Of a stretch of 64,000 nt of DNA, positions 45,023 through 52,756 are shown in pieces. Numbering within the stretch: the first letter of the stretch is position 1; the number at the start of each line of letters is the position of its first letter. This stretch comes from Variovorax sp. PAMC 28711. GTDB taxonomy: Bacteria > Pseudomonadota > Gammaproteobacteria > Burkholderiales > Burkholderiaceae_C. The stretch lies in assembly GCF_001577265.1 (NCBI RefSeq), contig NZ_CP014517.1, positions 2,285,001 to 2,349,000 of the forward strand, written 5' to 3'. The position numbers were made by a program, and so were the translations under genes. The notes under the pieces were generated by a model. The model made no database searches and was not told the origin of the DNA. It saw only the letters and a list, made by a program, of their open reading frames with translations.

Positions 45023-46197
45023 CCGCCACCCTGCCCGTCCTCCCGGGCGCCACGCTCGGCGTGCTCGGCGGCGGCCAGCTCGGCCGCATGTTCGCGCACG
45101 CGGCGCAACGCATGGGCTATTTCACGGCCGTGCTCGACCCCGACGCCGACAGCCCGGCGGGCCGCGTGAGCCACTTTCACATCCACAGCGACTACACCGA
45201 TGTCGACGCGCTGGCCCGGCTGGCCGGCCTCGCCGACGCGGTCACGACCGAATTCGAGAACGTGCCCGCTTCGGCGCTCGAACACCTCGCGAGCGCCCGG
45301 CCCGTGGCGCCCGGCGCGCCCGCCATTGCGATCGCGCAGGACCGCATCGCCGAGAAGGCGCATTTCGGGCGTTGCGGCGTGGCCTGCGCCCCGTACGCAG
45401 TGATCGAATCCGCCGCGAACCTCGAAGCCGTGCCCGATGCGCTGCTGCCCGGCATCCTGAAGACGGCGCGCCTGGGCTACGACGGCAAGGGCCAGCAACG
45501 CGTGGCCACGCGCGCGGAACTCGCCGCGGCCTGGGACGCCTCCGGCAACGTGGCCTGCGTGCTCGAAAAACGCATGCCGCTCGACTACGAGTGCTCGGTG
45601 ATCGTCGCGCGTGGACACGATGGCCAGATGGTCAACTTCCCGGTGCAGCGCAACCTGCACCGCGACGGCATCCTCGCCGTGACCGAAGTGCATGAAGAGA
45701 ACATGCCGGCCGCGCTGGCGCAGCGCGCGATCGACGCCACGAAGCGCATCGCGACCGGCATCGACTACGTCGGCGTGCTGTGCGTCGAATTCTTCGTGCT
45801 GGCCGACGAGACGCTGGTGGTCAACGAAATGGCGCCGCGGCCGCACAACAGCGGCCACTACACGATGGACGCGTGCGACATCTCCCAATTCGAGCTGCAG
45901 GTGCGCACCATGGCCGGCCTGCCGCTGAACCCGCCGCGGCAGCACAGCCCGGCCGTCATGCTGAATTTGCTCGGCGACCTGTGGTTCTCCGGCCCCGATG
46001 CGCCGGCCATGGAGCCCGGCTGGGCCAACGTGCTCGCGCTGCCCGGCGTGCACCTGCACCTGTATGGCAAGACCGAGGCGCGGCGCGCCCGCAAGATGGG
46101 CCACCTCAACATCACCGGCGCCGACATCGCGAGCGTGCGCAGCACTGCGGATTTCGCGGCTGCGTTGCTTGGCCTGCCGATCCCGCTGTCGGAATAA
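45019..46197 (+). CDS. purK: N5-CAIR synthetase (PurK)
   Basis: 392-aa ATP-grasp enzyme that carboxylates AIR with bicarbonate. It starts at GTG overlapping the purE stop (GTGA). The N-terminus has [23 protein letters not shown]-grasp motifs include [44 protein letters not shown] and [18 protein letters not shown]. The close coupling matches its joint action with PurE. A palindromic intergenic repeat separates it from Sua5. Confidence 0.96.
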   Translation: MTATLPVLPGATLGVLGGGQLGRMFAHAAQRMGYFTAVLDPDADSPAGRVSHFHIHSDYTDVDALARLAGLADAVTTEFENVPASALEHLASARPVAPGAPAIAIAQDRIAEKAHFGRCGVACAPYAVIESAANLEAVPDALLPGILKTARLGYDGKGQQRVATRAELAAAWDASGNVACVLEKRMPLDYECSVIVARGHDGQMVNFPVQRNLHRDGILAVTEVHEENMPAALAQRAIDATKRIATGIDYVGVLCVEFFVLADETLVVNEMAPRPHNSGHYTMDACDISQFELQVRTMAGLPLNPPRQHSPAVMLNLLGDLWFSGPDAPAMEPGWANVLALPGVHLHLYGKTEARRARKMGHLNITGADIASVRSTADFAAALLGLPIPLSE

Positions 46198-46200
46198 TGC

Positions 46201-46297
46201 TCGCCCCCAGTCTCCGCGCACTGCGTGTCGCTTCGCCAACCCCCTACCGGGGGCAACACCGGCGGCCCGGCAAAGCCGGTTCCGCGGTGTTCCACGA
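46201..46297. repeat. Structured intergenic repeat-like element
   Basis: Spacer between purK and Sua5 containing a hairpin CCCCC-TACC-GGGGG (46240-46253), then a nested stem: outer AACACCG / CGGTGTT (46255-46261 and 46285-46291) around inner CCGGC-AAA-GCCGG (46267-46279). From memory this resembles a dispersed intergenic element of Variovorax and relatives; I could not check copies. Its last bases, CCGCGGTGTT plus a near-match of CACGACAGG, recur before secD (15655-15676). Confidence 0.6.
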
Positions 46298-46308
46298 CAG
46301 GAGATGCA

Positions 46309-47307
46309 GTGATTTTTAACGGGGATTTGCCCGATGCCATCGCCGAGGCTGCGCGCGTGCTGCGGGCCGGAGGGCTGGTCGCGTTCCCGACGGAGACGGT
46401 GTATGGGCTCGGCGCGGATGCGAGCAACGACACCGCTGTCGCCGGCATCTTCGCGGCGAAAGGCCGGCCGAGCGACCATCCGCTCATCGTGCACATCGCG
46501 GCCGGCGCGCACGGCACGCAGTCGCTGTCGCGCTTCGCGCAGCCGCTGCCGCCTTTCGCGCAAGCGCTCGCCACCGCGTTCTGGCCGGGACCGCTGACGC
46601 TCATCGTCACGCGCCAGCCCGGCGTGGGCGCCGCGGCAGCCGGCGGGCAGGACACCATCGGCCTGCGCTGCCCGGCGCACCCGGTCGCGCAGGCGCTGCT
46701 GGAAGCCTGCGCCGAGATCGGCGTGCCGGGCCTGGCCGGCCCCAGCGCCAACCGTTTCGGCCGCGTGAGCCCGACCACCGCGCAGCATGTGCACGACGAA
46801 TTCGGCGACGGCCTGATGGTCATCGACGGCGGGCCGTGCGCGGTCGGCATCGAATCGACCATCGTCGACTGCACGCGCGGCGCGCCGGTGCTGCTGCGCC
46901 CCGGCGTCATCACCCGTGCGCAGATCGAAGCGGCTTGTGGCGAAACACTGAGCAGCAAGGACGCGCTCTCGGAGCCCGCGCCCCGCGCCTCGGGCACGCT
47001 CGAATCGCACTACGCGCCGACGGCCAGGCTGCGGCTCATGGACGCCAAGGCCATGCAGACGGGGCTCGACGTGCTGGGCGCCAACGCGGCGCACATCGCG
47101 ATCTGGTCGCGCACTCTGCTGCGCAGCCGGTCGTCGCGCATCGTGCAGCGCCGCATGCCCGACGACGCCGCCGCCAGCGCGCAACAACTGTTCGCGGTGC
47201 TGCGTGAATTCGACGCGCAGGGCGTCAAGCTGATCTGGGTGGAAATGCCGCCGCTCGATGCAGAGTGGGAAGGCGTGCGCGATCGGTTGCAGCGCGCTGC
47301 GGCGTAG
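46309..47307 (+). CDS. sua5: L-threonylcarbamoyladenylate synthase (Sua5 type)
   Basis: 332-aa enzyme making threonylcarbamoyl-AMP for the t6A37 modification of ANN-reading tRNAs. The YrdC domain has AGGLVAFPTETVYGLGADA, KGRPSDHPLIVHIA, GLAGPSANRFGRVSPT and GIESTIVDCT; a C-terminal Sua5 domain (about 220-332) follows after HYAPTARLRL, so it is the long Sua5 form. Start is GTG with AGGAG 5 bases upstream. Its partner TsaB is encoded in the same window at 49.8 kb, so two parts of the t6A pathway are close. Confidence 0.93.
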   Translation: MIFNGDLPDAIAEAARVLRAGGLVAFPTETVYGLGADASNDTAVAGIFAAKGRPSDHPLIVHIAAGAHGTQSLSRFAQPLPPFAQALATAFWPGPLTLIVTRQPGVGAAAAGGQDTIGLRCPAHPVAQALLEACAEIGVPGLAGPSANRFGRVSPTTAQHVHDEFGDGLMVIDGGPCAVGIESTIVDCTRGAPVLLRPGVITRAQIEAACGETLSSKDALSEPAPRASGTLESHYAPTARLRLMDAKAMQTGLDVLGANAAHIAIWSRTLLRSRSSRIVQRRMPDDAAASAQQLFAVLREFDAQGVKLIWVEMPPLDAEWEGVRDRLQRAAA

Positions 47308-47323
47308 CGCGGGCGCTGAACCT

Positions 47324-48724
47324 CTAATCCTGCGTCGCCCAGTCCACCAGCGCATCGAACGCCGGCCGCGCTGCGGCAGCGTTCGCATGGTTCGCGATCG
47401 CCACGACGATGTAGCGCCGGCCGCTCGCACCGTCGACGTAGCCCGCCACGCCTGCCGCATCGCGCAGCGTGCCAGTCTTCAGATGCGCGGCGCCGCCGGA
47501 CTTGAGGGCGCGCCGCTTCAAGGTGCCGTCGACGCCGAAGGCGGGCAGCGAGGACATGAGCTCCGACATCACCGGCGAGCGCCACGCGACCTGCAGCATC
47601 TTGGCGAGCTCGCCTGCGGTGATGCGCTCCTGGCGCGACAGCCCCGAGCCGTTGTCGAACACCGGCTGGCCTTCGCCGGTGCCGATGCGGTTGTTCCACC
47701 ACTGCTTCATGGTGTCGCGCGCGCCGTCGAGCGAGCCGCGGTTCTTTTGCTGCAGGCCGAGCGTGAGGAACACGTGCTGCGCCATCACATTGTTGCTGTA
47801 TTTGTTGATGTCGCGGATCACCTCGGCGAGCGGCGGCGACGCCACCTCGAACACCGGCTTCAGGCCCGCCGGCACGCGACCGTCGCGCACGGTGCCTTTG
47901 AGCTGGCTGCCCATCTCGCCCCACAGTCCGCCGACGGCGCGCGCCGCGTAGCTGCGCGGATCGGCATAGGCGATGGCCCAGACCTTTTCGCCGCAGCTCG
48001 CCGGGTAGCTGCCGGCGAAGCGAATGCGCGCCGGGTCGGCGTAGTCGGCCGCGAGCGTGCTGCGGTAGTCGCCGCAGTCGCCGGCCGAGAGCGGCACCGT
48101 GGTCTGCATCGCGACGCCGGTGAGCGAAGGCTCGAAGTTGACCTGCGCGGTCTGCGCCGTGCGGTTCGGCACGAAGGTCATCACCACCGATTTGAAGTTG
48201 AGCAGCAGCGCATCGGGCGCGACGTTGTACGGACGCAGGCCTTCGCCATCGAACGCGTTCGGATCGGCCTCGGTCGTCTCGAACGCGCTGCGGTCCAGCA
48301 CGATGTCGCCGGCGATGGTGTGGATGCCCAGCCCCTGGATGCGCCGCAGCAGCAGCCACAGGCGCTCGATCACCAGCTTCGGATCGCCCTGGCCCTTGAT
48401 GTACAGGTTGCCGTTGAGCACGCCGTTCACGATCGCGCCGTCGGTGTACACCGGCGTGGTCCAGGTGAAGGCGGGGCCGAGGATGTCGAGCGCCGCGTAG
48501 GTGGTGACCAGTTTCATGATCGACGCCGGATTCACCGGCGCCTGCGCGCGCCAGGCCAGGCGCGGCGGCCGCACCGCATCGGCGTCGGCGACCAGCATCG
48601 TGACCGCGTCACGCGGCACCTTGGCGCGGGCGAGCGCGGCGTCGACTTCGGGCGGGAGTGCTTGCTGGGCGAGCGCGCTGGCGCACAGGAGCAGGCTGGA
48701 AAGGGCAAGGAAGGCAGGGCGCAT
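47324..48724 (-). CDS. dacB: D-Ala-D-Ala carboxypeptidase/endopeptidase (PBP4, DacB)
   Basis: 466-aa low-molecular-weight penicillin-binding protein of the PBP4 type, trimming peptide cross-links in the periplasm. A signal peptide (about 20 residues, LALSSLLLCASALAQ) is followed by the active-site SIMK (SxxK), YSNN (SxN) and LKTGTL (KTG). The insert between SxxK and SxN is long, as in PBP4. A minus-strand GATAAT lies 6 bases before the ATG. It is divergent from the DMT transporter with only 32 bases between start codons. Confidence 0.93.
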   Translation of the reverse strand: MRPAFLALSSLLLCASALAQQALPPEVDAALARAKVPRDAVTMLVADADAVRPPRLAWRAQAPVNPASIMKLVTTYAALDILGPAFTWTTPVYTDGAIVNGVLNGNLYIKGQGDPKLVIERLWLLLRRIQGLGIHTIAGDIVLDRSAFETTEADPNAFDGEGLRPYNVAPDALLLNFKSVVMTFVPNRTAQTAQVNFEPSLTGVAMQTTVPLSAGDCGDYRSTLAADYADPARIRFAGSYPASCGEKVWAIAYADPRSYAARAVGGLWGEMGSQLKGTVRDGRVPAGLKPVFEVASPPLAEVIRDINKYSNNVMAQHVFLTLGLQQKNRGSLDGARDTMKQWWNNRIGTGEGQPVFDNGSGLSRQERITAGELAKMLQVAWRSPVMSELMSSLPAFGVDGTLKRRALKSGGAAHLKTGTLRDAAGVAGYVDGASGRRYIVVAIANHANAAAARPAFDALVDWATQD

Positions 48725-48730
48725 CGCAGG

Positions 48731-48750
48731 ATTATCCCGGCCTCGATAAT
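48731..48750. promoter_or_regulatory. Back-to-back -10 boxes for dacB and the DMT gene
   Basis: ATTATC (48731-48736, GATAAT on the minus strand) and GATAAT (48745-48750), separated by CCGGCCTC. Each lies 6 bases before its own start codon (dacB at 48724, transporter at 48757). Each -35 region would fall inside or next to the opposite gene. No Shine-Dalgarno sequence on either side. Confidence 0.55.
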
Positions 48751-48756
48751 GGCGGG

Positions 48757-49764
48757 ATGCCCGCCGCGACCCCGTCCGCCCCCCGTTTCAGTCCGCGCGC
48801 GATCGGCATCGCCTCGGCCGTGGTCACAGTCGCGGTGTGGACGGCCTTCATCGTCATCGCGCGTGCTTCGGCCGGACGTTCGCTCACACCCTTCGACCTG
48901 GCCTTCGCGCGCATCTGCGGTGCCAGCCTGGTCCTGATGCCGTGGGGCGCCTGGCTGGTGGCACGCGGCCGTCGCGAGGGCCAGGGCGCGGATTCGCTGT
49001 TCGGCCTCTCGCCGCTGTCGCTGCGCGTGACAGCCAGCGCGGGCGTCTTCGGCGGCCTGGCCTATGCGTTGCTCGCCTATTCGGGCTTTTTCTTCGCGCC
49101 GGCCTCGCATGCGTCGGTGCTGCTGCCCGGCAGCCTGCCGCTCTGGACCACGCTGCTCGCCGCGCTGGTGCTGCGCGACCGCATCACGCCGGCGCGCGCT
49201 GCCGGACTGGCGCTGATCGTGCTCGGCGACCTGCTGGTCGGTGGCCACAGCCTGCTGCATGCGCTCGATGGCGGCTCGGTGTGGCAGGGCGATCTGCTCT
49301 TCATGAGCGCCGCCTTCTGCTGGGCCTGCTACAGCGTGGTGGCGCGCCGCCATGCGCTCGATGCGGTGCGCGCGACGGTGGCGATCACGGTGTTCGCGTT
49401 CCTCACCTTCGTGCCGGTCTACGCGTTGCTGACCGCGTTCGGCGTGGTGACCAGCCACATCGGCAGCGCGCCGTGGGGCGAACTGGCCTTCCAGATGGCG
49501 TTCCAGGGTGTCGGCTCGGTCGTCGTCTCGGGCATCACCTTCACCAAAATGATCCAGCACTTCGGCCCGGTGCGCACGACGATGATCACCGCGCTGGTGC
49601 CCGGCCTCTCGGCGCTCGGCGCGGTCGTTTTCCTGGGCGAGCCGATGCACTGGAATTTGATTGCCGGGCTGCTGCTCGTGACCGGCGGCATCCTCTTCGG
49701 CGTCCGGCAAGCGGCGGTCGTTCTGCAGAAACCGGCGATGCCGGCCCTTCGATCCCATGCCTAA
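48757..49764 (+). CDS. DMT-superfamily transporter (EamA type)
   Basis: 335-aa inner-membrane protein with ten predicted helices in two EamA repeats (from IGIASAVVTVAVWTAFIVIA and from GDLLFMSAAFCWACYSVVAR). The repeat end FGPVRTTMITALVPGLSALGAV and FLGEPMHWNLIAGLLLVTGGI are typical. Substrate unknown; many such proteins export amino acids or metabolites. The ATG follows a GATAAT box by 6 bases. Its last 8 bases overlap tsaB. Confidence 0.88.
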   Translation: MPAATPSAPRFSPRAIGIASAVVTVAVWTAFIVIARASAGRSLTPFDLAFARICGASLVLMPWGAWLVARGRREGQGADSLFGLSPLSLRVTASAGVFGGLAYALLAYSGFFFAPASHASVLLPGSLPLWTTLLAALVLRDRITPARAAGLALIVLGDLLVGGHSLLHALDGGSVWQGDLLFMSAAFCWACYSVVARRHALDAVRATVAITVFAFLTFVPVYALLTAFGVVTSHIGSAPWGELAFQMAFQGVGSVVVSGITFTKMIQHFGPVRTTMITALVPGLSALGAVVFLGEPMHWNLIAGLLLVTGGILFGVRQAAVVLQKPAMPALRSHA

Positions 49765-50455
49765 ATTTCTTGCTTTCGACACCAGCACCGAGCACCTTTC
49801 GATCGCGGTGCAGCACGGCGATGCGCTGTTCGCGCACAGTGGCGCGGGCGGCGCGCAGTCGTCCACCACGCTGCTGCCGCTGGTGCTGCAACTGCTCGGC
49901 GAAGCCGGGCTCACGCTGGCCGAACTCGACGCCATCGCTTTCGGGCGCGGCCCAGGCTCGTTCACCGGGCTGCGCACCGCGTGTGCCGTGGCGCAGGGCC
50001 TGGGCTTCGGCGCCGGCGTGCGGCTGCTGCCGGTCGACACGCTGCAGGCGGTGGCCGAAGCGGCGCACCGGCGCTTCGGCGCGACACGCGTGGTCGCCGT
50101 GCTCGACGCGCGCATGGACCAGGTCTATGCGGCGCAGTACACCTTCGACGGGAGCCCCGCCGATTCCGAAGCGCTGTTGCTGGCGCCCGAACAGCTGGTG
50201 GTGCCCGGAGGATTCGCGCTCGCCGGCAATGCCTTCACCGCCTATGGCGACCGGCTGTCAGCCGCGACGGCACGCCACGTGGTCTTGCCGACCGCCGAGG
50301 CGATGCTGCGGCTCGCACCCGGCCTGCTGGCCGCCGGCCGCAGCGTCGCGCCGGCGGATGCGCTACCGCTCTACGTCCGCGATAAAGTGGCGCAAACCAC
50401 CGACGAGCGGGCCGCCCTCAAGGCGGGCACCGCCATTGCCACACCGTCCGCATGA
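49757..50455 (+). CDS. tsaB: tRNA t6A biosynthesis protein TsaB
   Basis: 232-aa TsaB, the non-catalytic ASKHA-fold partner of TsaD in t6A synthesis. The N-terminus FLAFDTSTEHLSIAVQHGD and the motif AFGRGPGSFTGLRTACAVAQGL are diagnostic. It overlaps the transporter gene by 8 bases and is joined to rimI by ATGA, the common tsaB-rimI arrangement. Confidence 0.94.
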   Translation: MPKFLAFDTSTEHLSIAVQHGDALFAHSGAGGAQSSTTLLPLVLQLLGEAGLTLAELDAIAFGRGPGSFTGLRTACAVAQGLGFGAGVRLLPVDTLQAVAEAAHRRFGATRVVAVLDARMDQVYAAQYTFDGSPADSEALLLAPEQLVVPGGFALAGNAFTAYGDRLSAATARHVVLPTAEAMLRLAPGLLAAGRSVAPADALPLYVRDKVAQTTDERAALKAGTAIATPSA

Positions 50456-50952
50456 GCGCCGTCCTCCAGCCCCTCGAAGCCCGCCTCGAAGCCCTGACCG
50501 TCGATCGGATCGACGCGGTCTGCGCGGTCGAGAAGACCGCCTACAGCCACCCCTGGACGCCGCTCAACTTCTCGGATTCGCTCGACGCCGGCTACCACTG
50601 CCAATTGCTCCTCGGCGGCGAAGCGCTCATCGGCTATTTCGTCGCCATGAAAGGCGTGGACGAGGTGCATCTGCTCAACCTCACCGTCGCACCCGCGTTC
50701 CAGCGCCAGGGCTGGGCGCCGTTGCTGCTCGAAGCGCTGGCCGGCTGGTCGCGCGGGCAGGGCGCACAGTGGCTCTGGCTGGAGGTGCGCGAAAGCAACC
50801 AGCGAGCGCTCGACCTCTACATCCGCCATGGCTTTCGCCGTGTCGGCCTGCGCAAGGGCTACTACCCGGATGTCGGCGACCAGCGCGAGAACGCGATCGT
50901 GATGAGCCTTCGCCTCGATGAAACCGGCAGCGCCTGGGGCGCCCTCCAATGA
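50452..50952 (+). CDS. rimI: Ribosomal protein N-acetyltransferase RimI
   Basis: 166-aa GNAT-fold enzyme; in E. coli RimI acetylates the N-terminus of ribosomal protein S18. The acetyl-CoA motif A is LNLTVAPAFQRQGWAPLLLEAL, followed by WLWLEVRESNQRALDLYIRHGF. The N-terminal region has YSHPWTPLNFSDSLDAGY. Translation is coupled on both sides (ATGA overlaps with tsaB and with the next gene). Confidence 0.93.
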   Translation: MSAVLQPLEARLEALTVDRIDAVCAVEKTAYSHPWTPLNFSDSLDAGYHCQLLLGGEALIGYFVAMKGVDEVHLLNLTVAPAFQRQGWAPLLLEALAGWSRGQGAQWLWLEVRESNQRALDLYIRHGFRRVGLRKGYYPDVGDQRENAIVMSLRLDETGSAWGALQ

Positions 50953-51722
50953 CCGAATCCACGCTGAATCTCGATGCGCGCCATCGCGCCATGCTCGACG
51001 AAATGGGCGTGAAGGTGTGGTGGCCGACGGCGAGTGCGGCGAGCGCGGCCGTTGTCGATGCCGCGGCCCAGGCCGAGGCGCCGCCCGCTGTCGAGGCACC
51101 CCCCGTGGCGGCCAGGACGGTCGCTGTGCCCGCAGAAGCGGCGCCAGTCGCCGCGCGGGTCGCGACAAAGTCGGCGCCGGTGTCGGCCCCTGCGCCGCGC
51201 AGCACGTCCGCCGTGCGCATTGACACCCCGCGCCGTCTCTACGGCAGTGAAGGCGATGCCACCGGAGGCTGGCTCATCGTGGCCGACATGCCGCCCGAAG
51301 CCGATGGCCGTCACGGCCAACCCTTCGACGGCGATGCCGGTCGGCTGCTCGACAACATGCTGCGCGCATTGAAGCTGCACGCCGGCGACGCGCCTGTTCA
51401 CCTCGTGCGCACCCACCGCGCCGCTGCGGGCTCGGCAGCCGACAGCGCGCTGGCGTTCGACGAAGCGTTCGCGGCGCACGCAGCCGCCCTGGCCCCGCGC
51501 ATCGTGCTGGCCATGGGCCCGCTCGCTGCGCAGAGTCTGCTGCAGAGCGCAGAGCCGCTGGGCAAGTTGCGAGGCCGCGCCGTGCCCGTGCCCGAACTGG
51601 CCGGCGTCCCGCTGGTCGCGACCTATCACCCGCTCTACCTGCTGCGAAATCCGGCCGACAAAGGACGCGCCTGGGCCGACCTGTGTCTGGCGGCCGCCAC
51701 CCTCGAATCGGCGCCTTCCTAG
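50949..51722 (+). CDS. Uracil-DNA glycosylase-superfamily protein, degenerate
   Basis: 257-aa protein resembling family 4 uracil-DNA glycosylases in its C-terminal part: WLIVADMPPEADGRHGQPFDG aligns with the usual GEAPG...QGEPF region, and VPLVATYHPLYLLRNPADK with the HPA(x)LLR motif. However the GEAPG catalytic signature reads ADMPP and I see no four-cysteine iron-sulfur set; the only Cys is LCLAA near the end. Residues about 30-85 are an Ala/Pro/Val-rich linker. It may be non-catalytic or a different DNA-binding function. Operon with tsaB and rimI by ATGA overlap. Confidence 0.75.
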   Translation: MTESTLNLDARHRAMLDEMGVKVWWPTASAASAAVVDAAAQAEAPPAVEAPPVAARTVAVPAEAAPVAARVATKSAPVSAPAPRSTSAVRIDTPRRLYGSEGDATGGWLIVADMPPEADGRHGQPFDGDAGRLLDNMLRALKLHAGDAPVHLVRTHRAAAGSAADSALAFDEAFAAHAAALAPRIVLAMGPLAAQSLLQSAEPLGKLRGRAVPVPELAGVPLVATYHPLYLLRNPADKGRAWADLCLAAATLESAPS

Positions 51723-51725
51723 AAT
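51720..51725 (+). promoter_or_regulatory. -10-like TAGAAT before pyrF
   Basis: TAGAAT, six bases CCCGCC, then the pyrF ATG at 51732. The box overlaps the stop codon of the upstream gene (TAG at 51720-51722). No Shine-Dalgarno sequence fits the gap. Confidence 0.5.
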
Positions 51726-51731
51726 CCCGCC

Positions 51732-52556
51732 ATGACTTTTCTTGACAAGCTGCGCGCCGCCGAGCGCCGCAACGGCTCGCTGCTGTGCGTGGGGCTCGAC
51801 CCCGAACCCGCCAAATTTCCGGCGGGCCTGAAGGGCGACGCCAGCAAGATCTACGACTTTTGCGCCCGCATCGTCGACGCCACGGCCGACCTCGTCATCG
51901 CGTTCAAGCCGCAGATCGCCTACTTCGCCGCGCACCGCGCCGAGGACCAGCTGGAGCGCCTGATGGAGCACATGCGCCGCCATGCGCCCCACGTGCCGAC
52001 CATCCTGGACGCCAAGCGCGGCGACATCGGGTCCACCGCCGAGCAGTACGCGCTGGAGGCCTTCGAACGCTATGGCGCCGACGCGGTCACGCTCTCGCCT
52101 TTCATGGGGTTCGATTCGGTCGCGCCCTATCTGCAGCACGAAGGCAAGGGCGCTTTCCTGCTGTGCCGCACCAGCAATCCGGGCGGCGACGATCTGCAGG
52201 GCCAGCGGCTGGCCGGCATCGAAGGGCAGCCTTTTCTGTATGAACATGTTGCACGCCTGGCCCAGGGGCCGTGGAACCTGAACGGCCAATTGGGGTTGGT
52301 GGTCGGCGCGACCTACCCGGCCGAAATCGAGCGCGTTCGCGCGCTGGCGCCCACCGTGCCGCTGCTGATTCCCGGCGTCGGCGCCCAGGGCGGTGACGCC
52401 GCGGCGACGGTGCGCGCCGGGTGGCGCAGCGACGCGCCGATCATCGTCAATTCGTCGCGCGCGATCTGCTACGCCTCGCCAAACGACGACTTTGCCGACG
52501 CGGCGCGGCGCGAGGCCATCAAGACGCGCGACAGCCTCGAGTCGGCGAAGCCTTAA
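51732..52556 (+). CDS. pyrF: Orotidine 5'-phosphate decarboxylase
   Basis: 274-aa last enzyme of UMP synthesis, of the type 2 PyrF subfamily. The signature [16 protein letters not shown] contains the catalytic Lys-Asp set, with [41 protein letters not shown] and [12 protein letters not shown]. The length is normal for this subfamily, which is longer than the E. coli type. The repeat-rich leader of the DUF1800 gene starts soon after its stop. Confidence 0.95.
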   Translation: MTFLDKLRAAERRNGSLLCVGLDPEPAKFPAGLKGDASKIYDFCARIVDATADLVIAFKPQIAYFAAHRAEDQLERLMEHMRRHAPHVPTILDAKRGDIGSTAEQYALEAFERYGADAVTLSPFMGFDSVAPYLQHEGKGAFLLCRTSNPGGDDLQGQRLAGIEGQPFLYEHVARLAQGPWNLNGQLGLVVGATYPAEIERVRALAPTVPLLIPGVGAQGGDAAATVRAGWRSDAPIIVNSSRAICYASPNDDFADAARREAIKTRDSLESAKP

Positions 52557-52595
52557 CGACAATTCGCGCCCGTTGACGACCGCCGACATGTGTCC

Positions 52596-52727
52596 AAGTG
52601 ACGAAAAAGTCACTTTGAATTACATCCTTAGTCCTACAGACAGCCCTTACATTTCTGAGCAGACGCGGATCGGCACCAAGGCACGCCTTTTGCCTTGTCC
52701 GAGAACTAAGTCACAAAAAGTCACAAA
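52596..52727. promoter_or_regulatory. Repeat-rich leader before the DUF1800 gene
   Basis: Within the 200-base, visibly A/T-richer spacer: an inverted repeat AAGTGAC / GTCACTT around GAAAAA (52596-52615), a hairpin CAAGGCA / TGCCTTG around CGCCTTT (52677-52697), and an exact tandem repeat AAGTCACAAA twice (52708-52727). AAGTCAC therefore occurs three times. Tandem 10-base spacing suits a regulator binding one face of the helix. The first repeat could also help end pyrF transcription. Confidence 0.5.
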
Positions 52728-52756
52728 GTGCGAGAGCGCTGAGGAGCGAGGGAACC

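Noticed and set aside
52596..52615. AAGTGAC/GTCACTT as a CRP-type site
   Set aside because: The gap between GTGA and TCAC is 8 bases, not the 6 needed for TGTGA-N6-TCACA.
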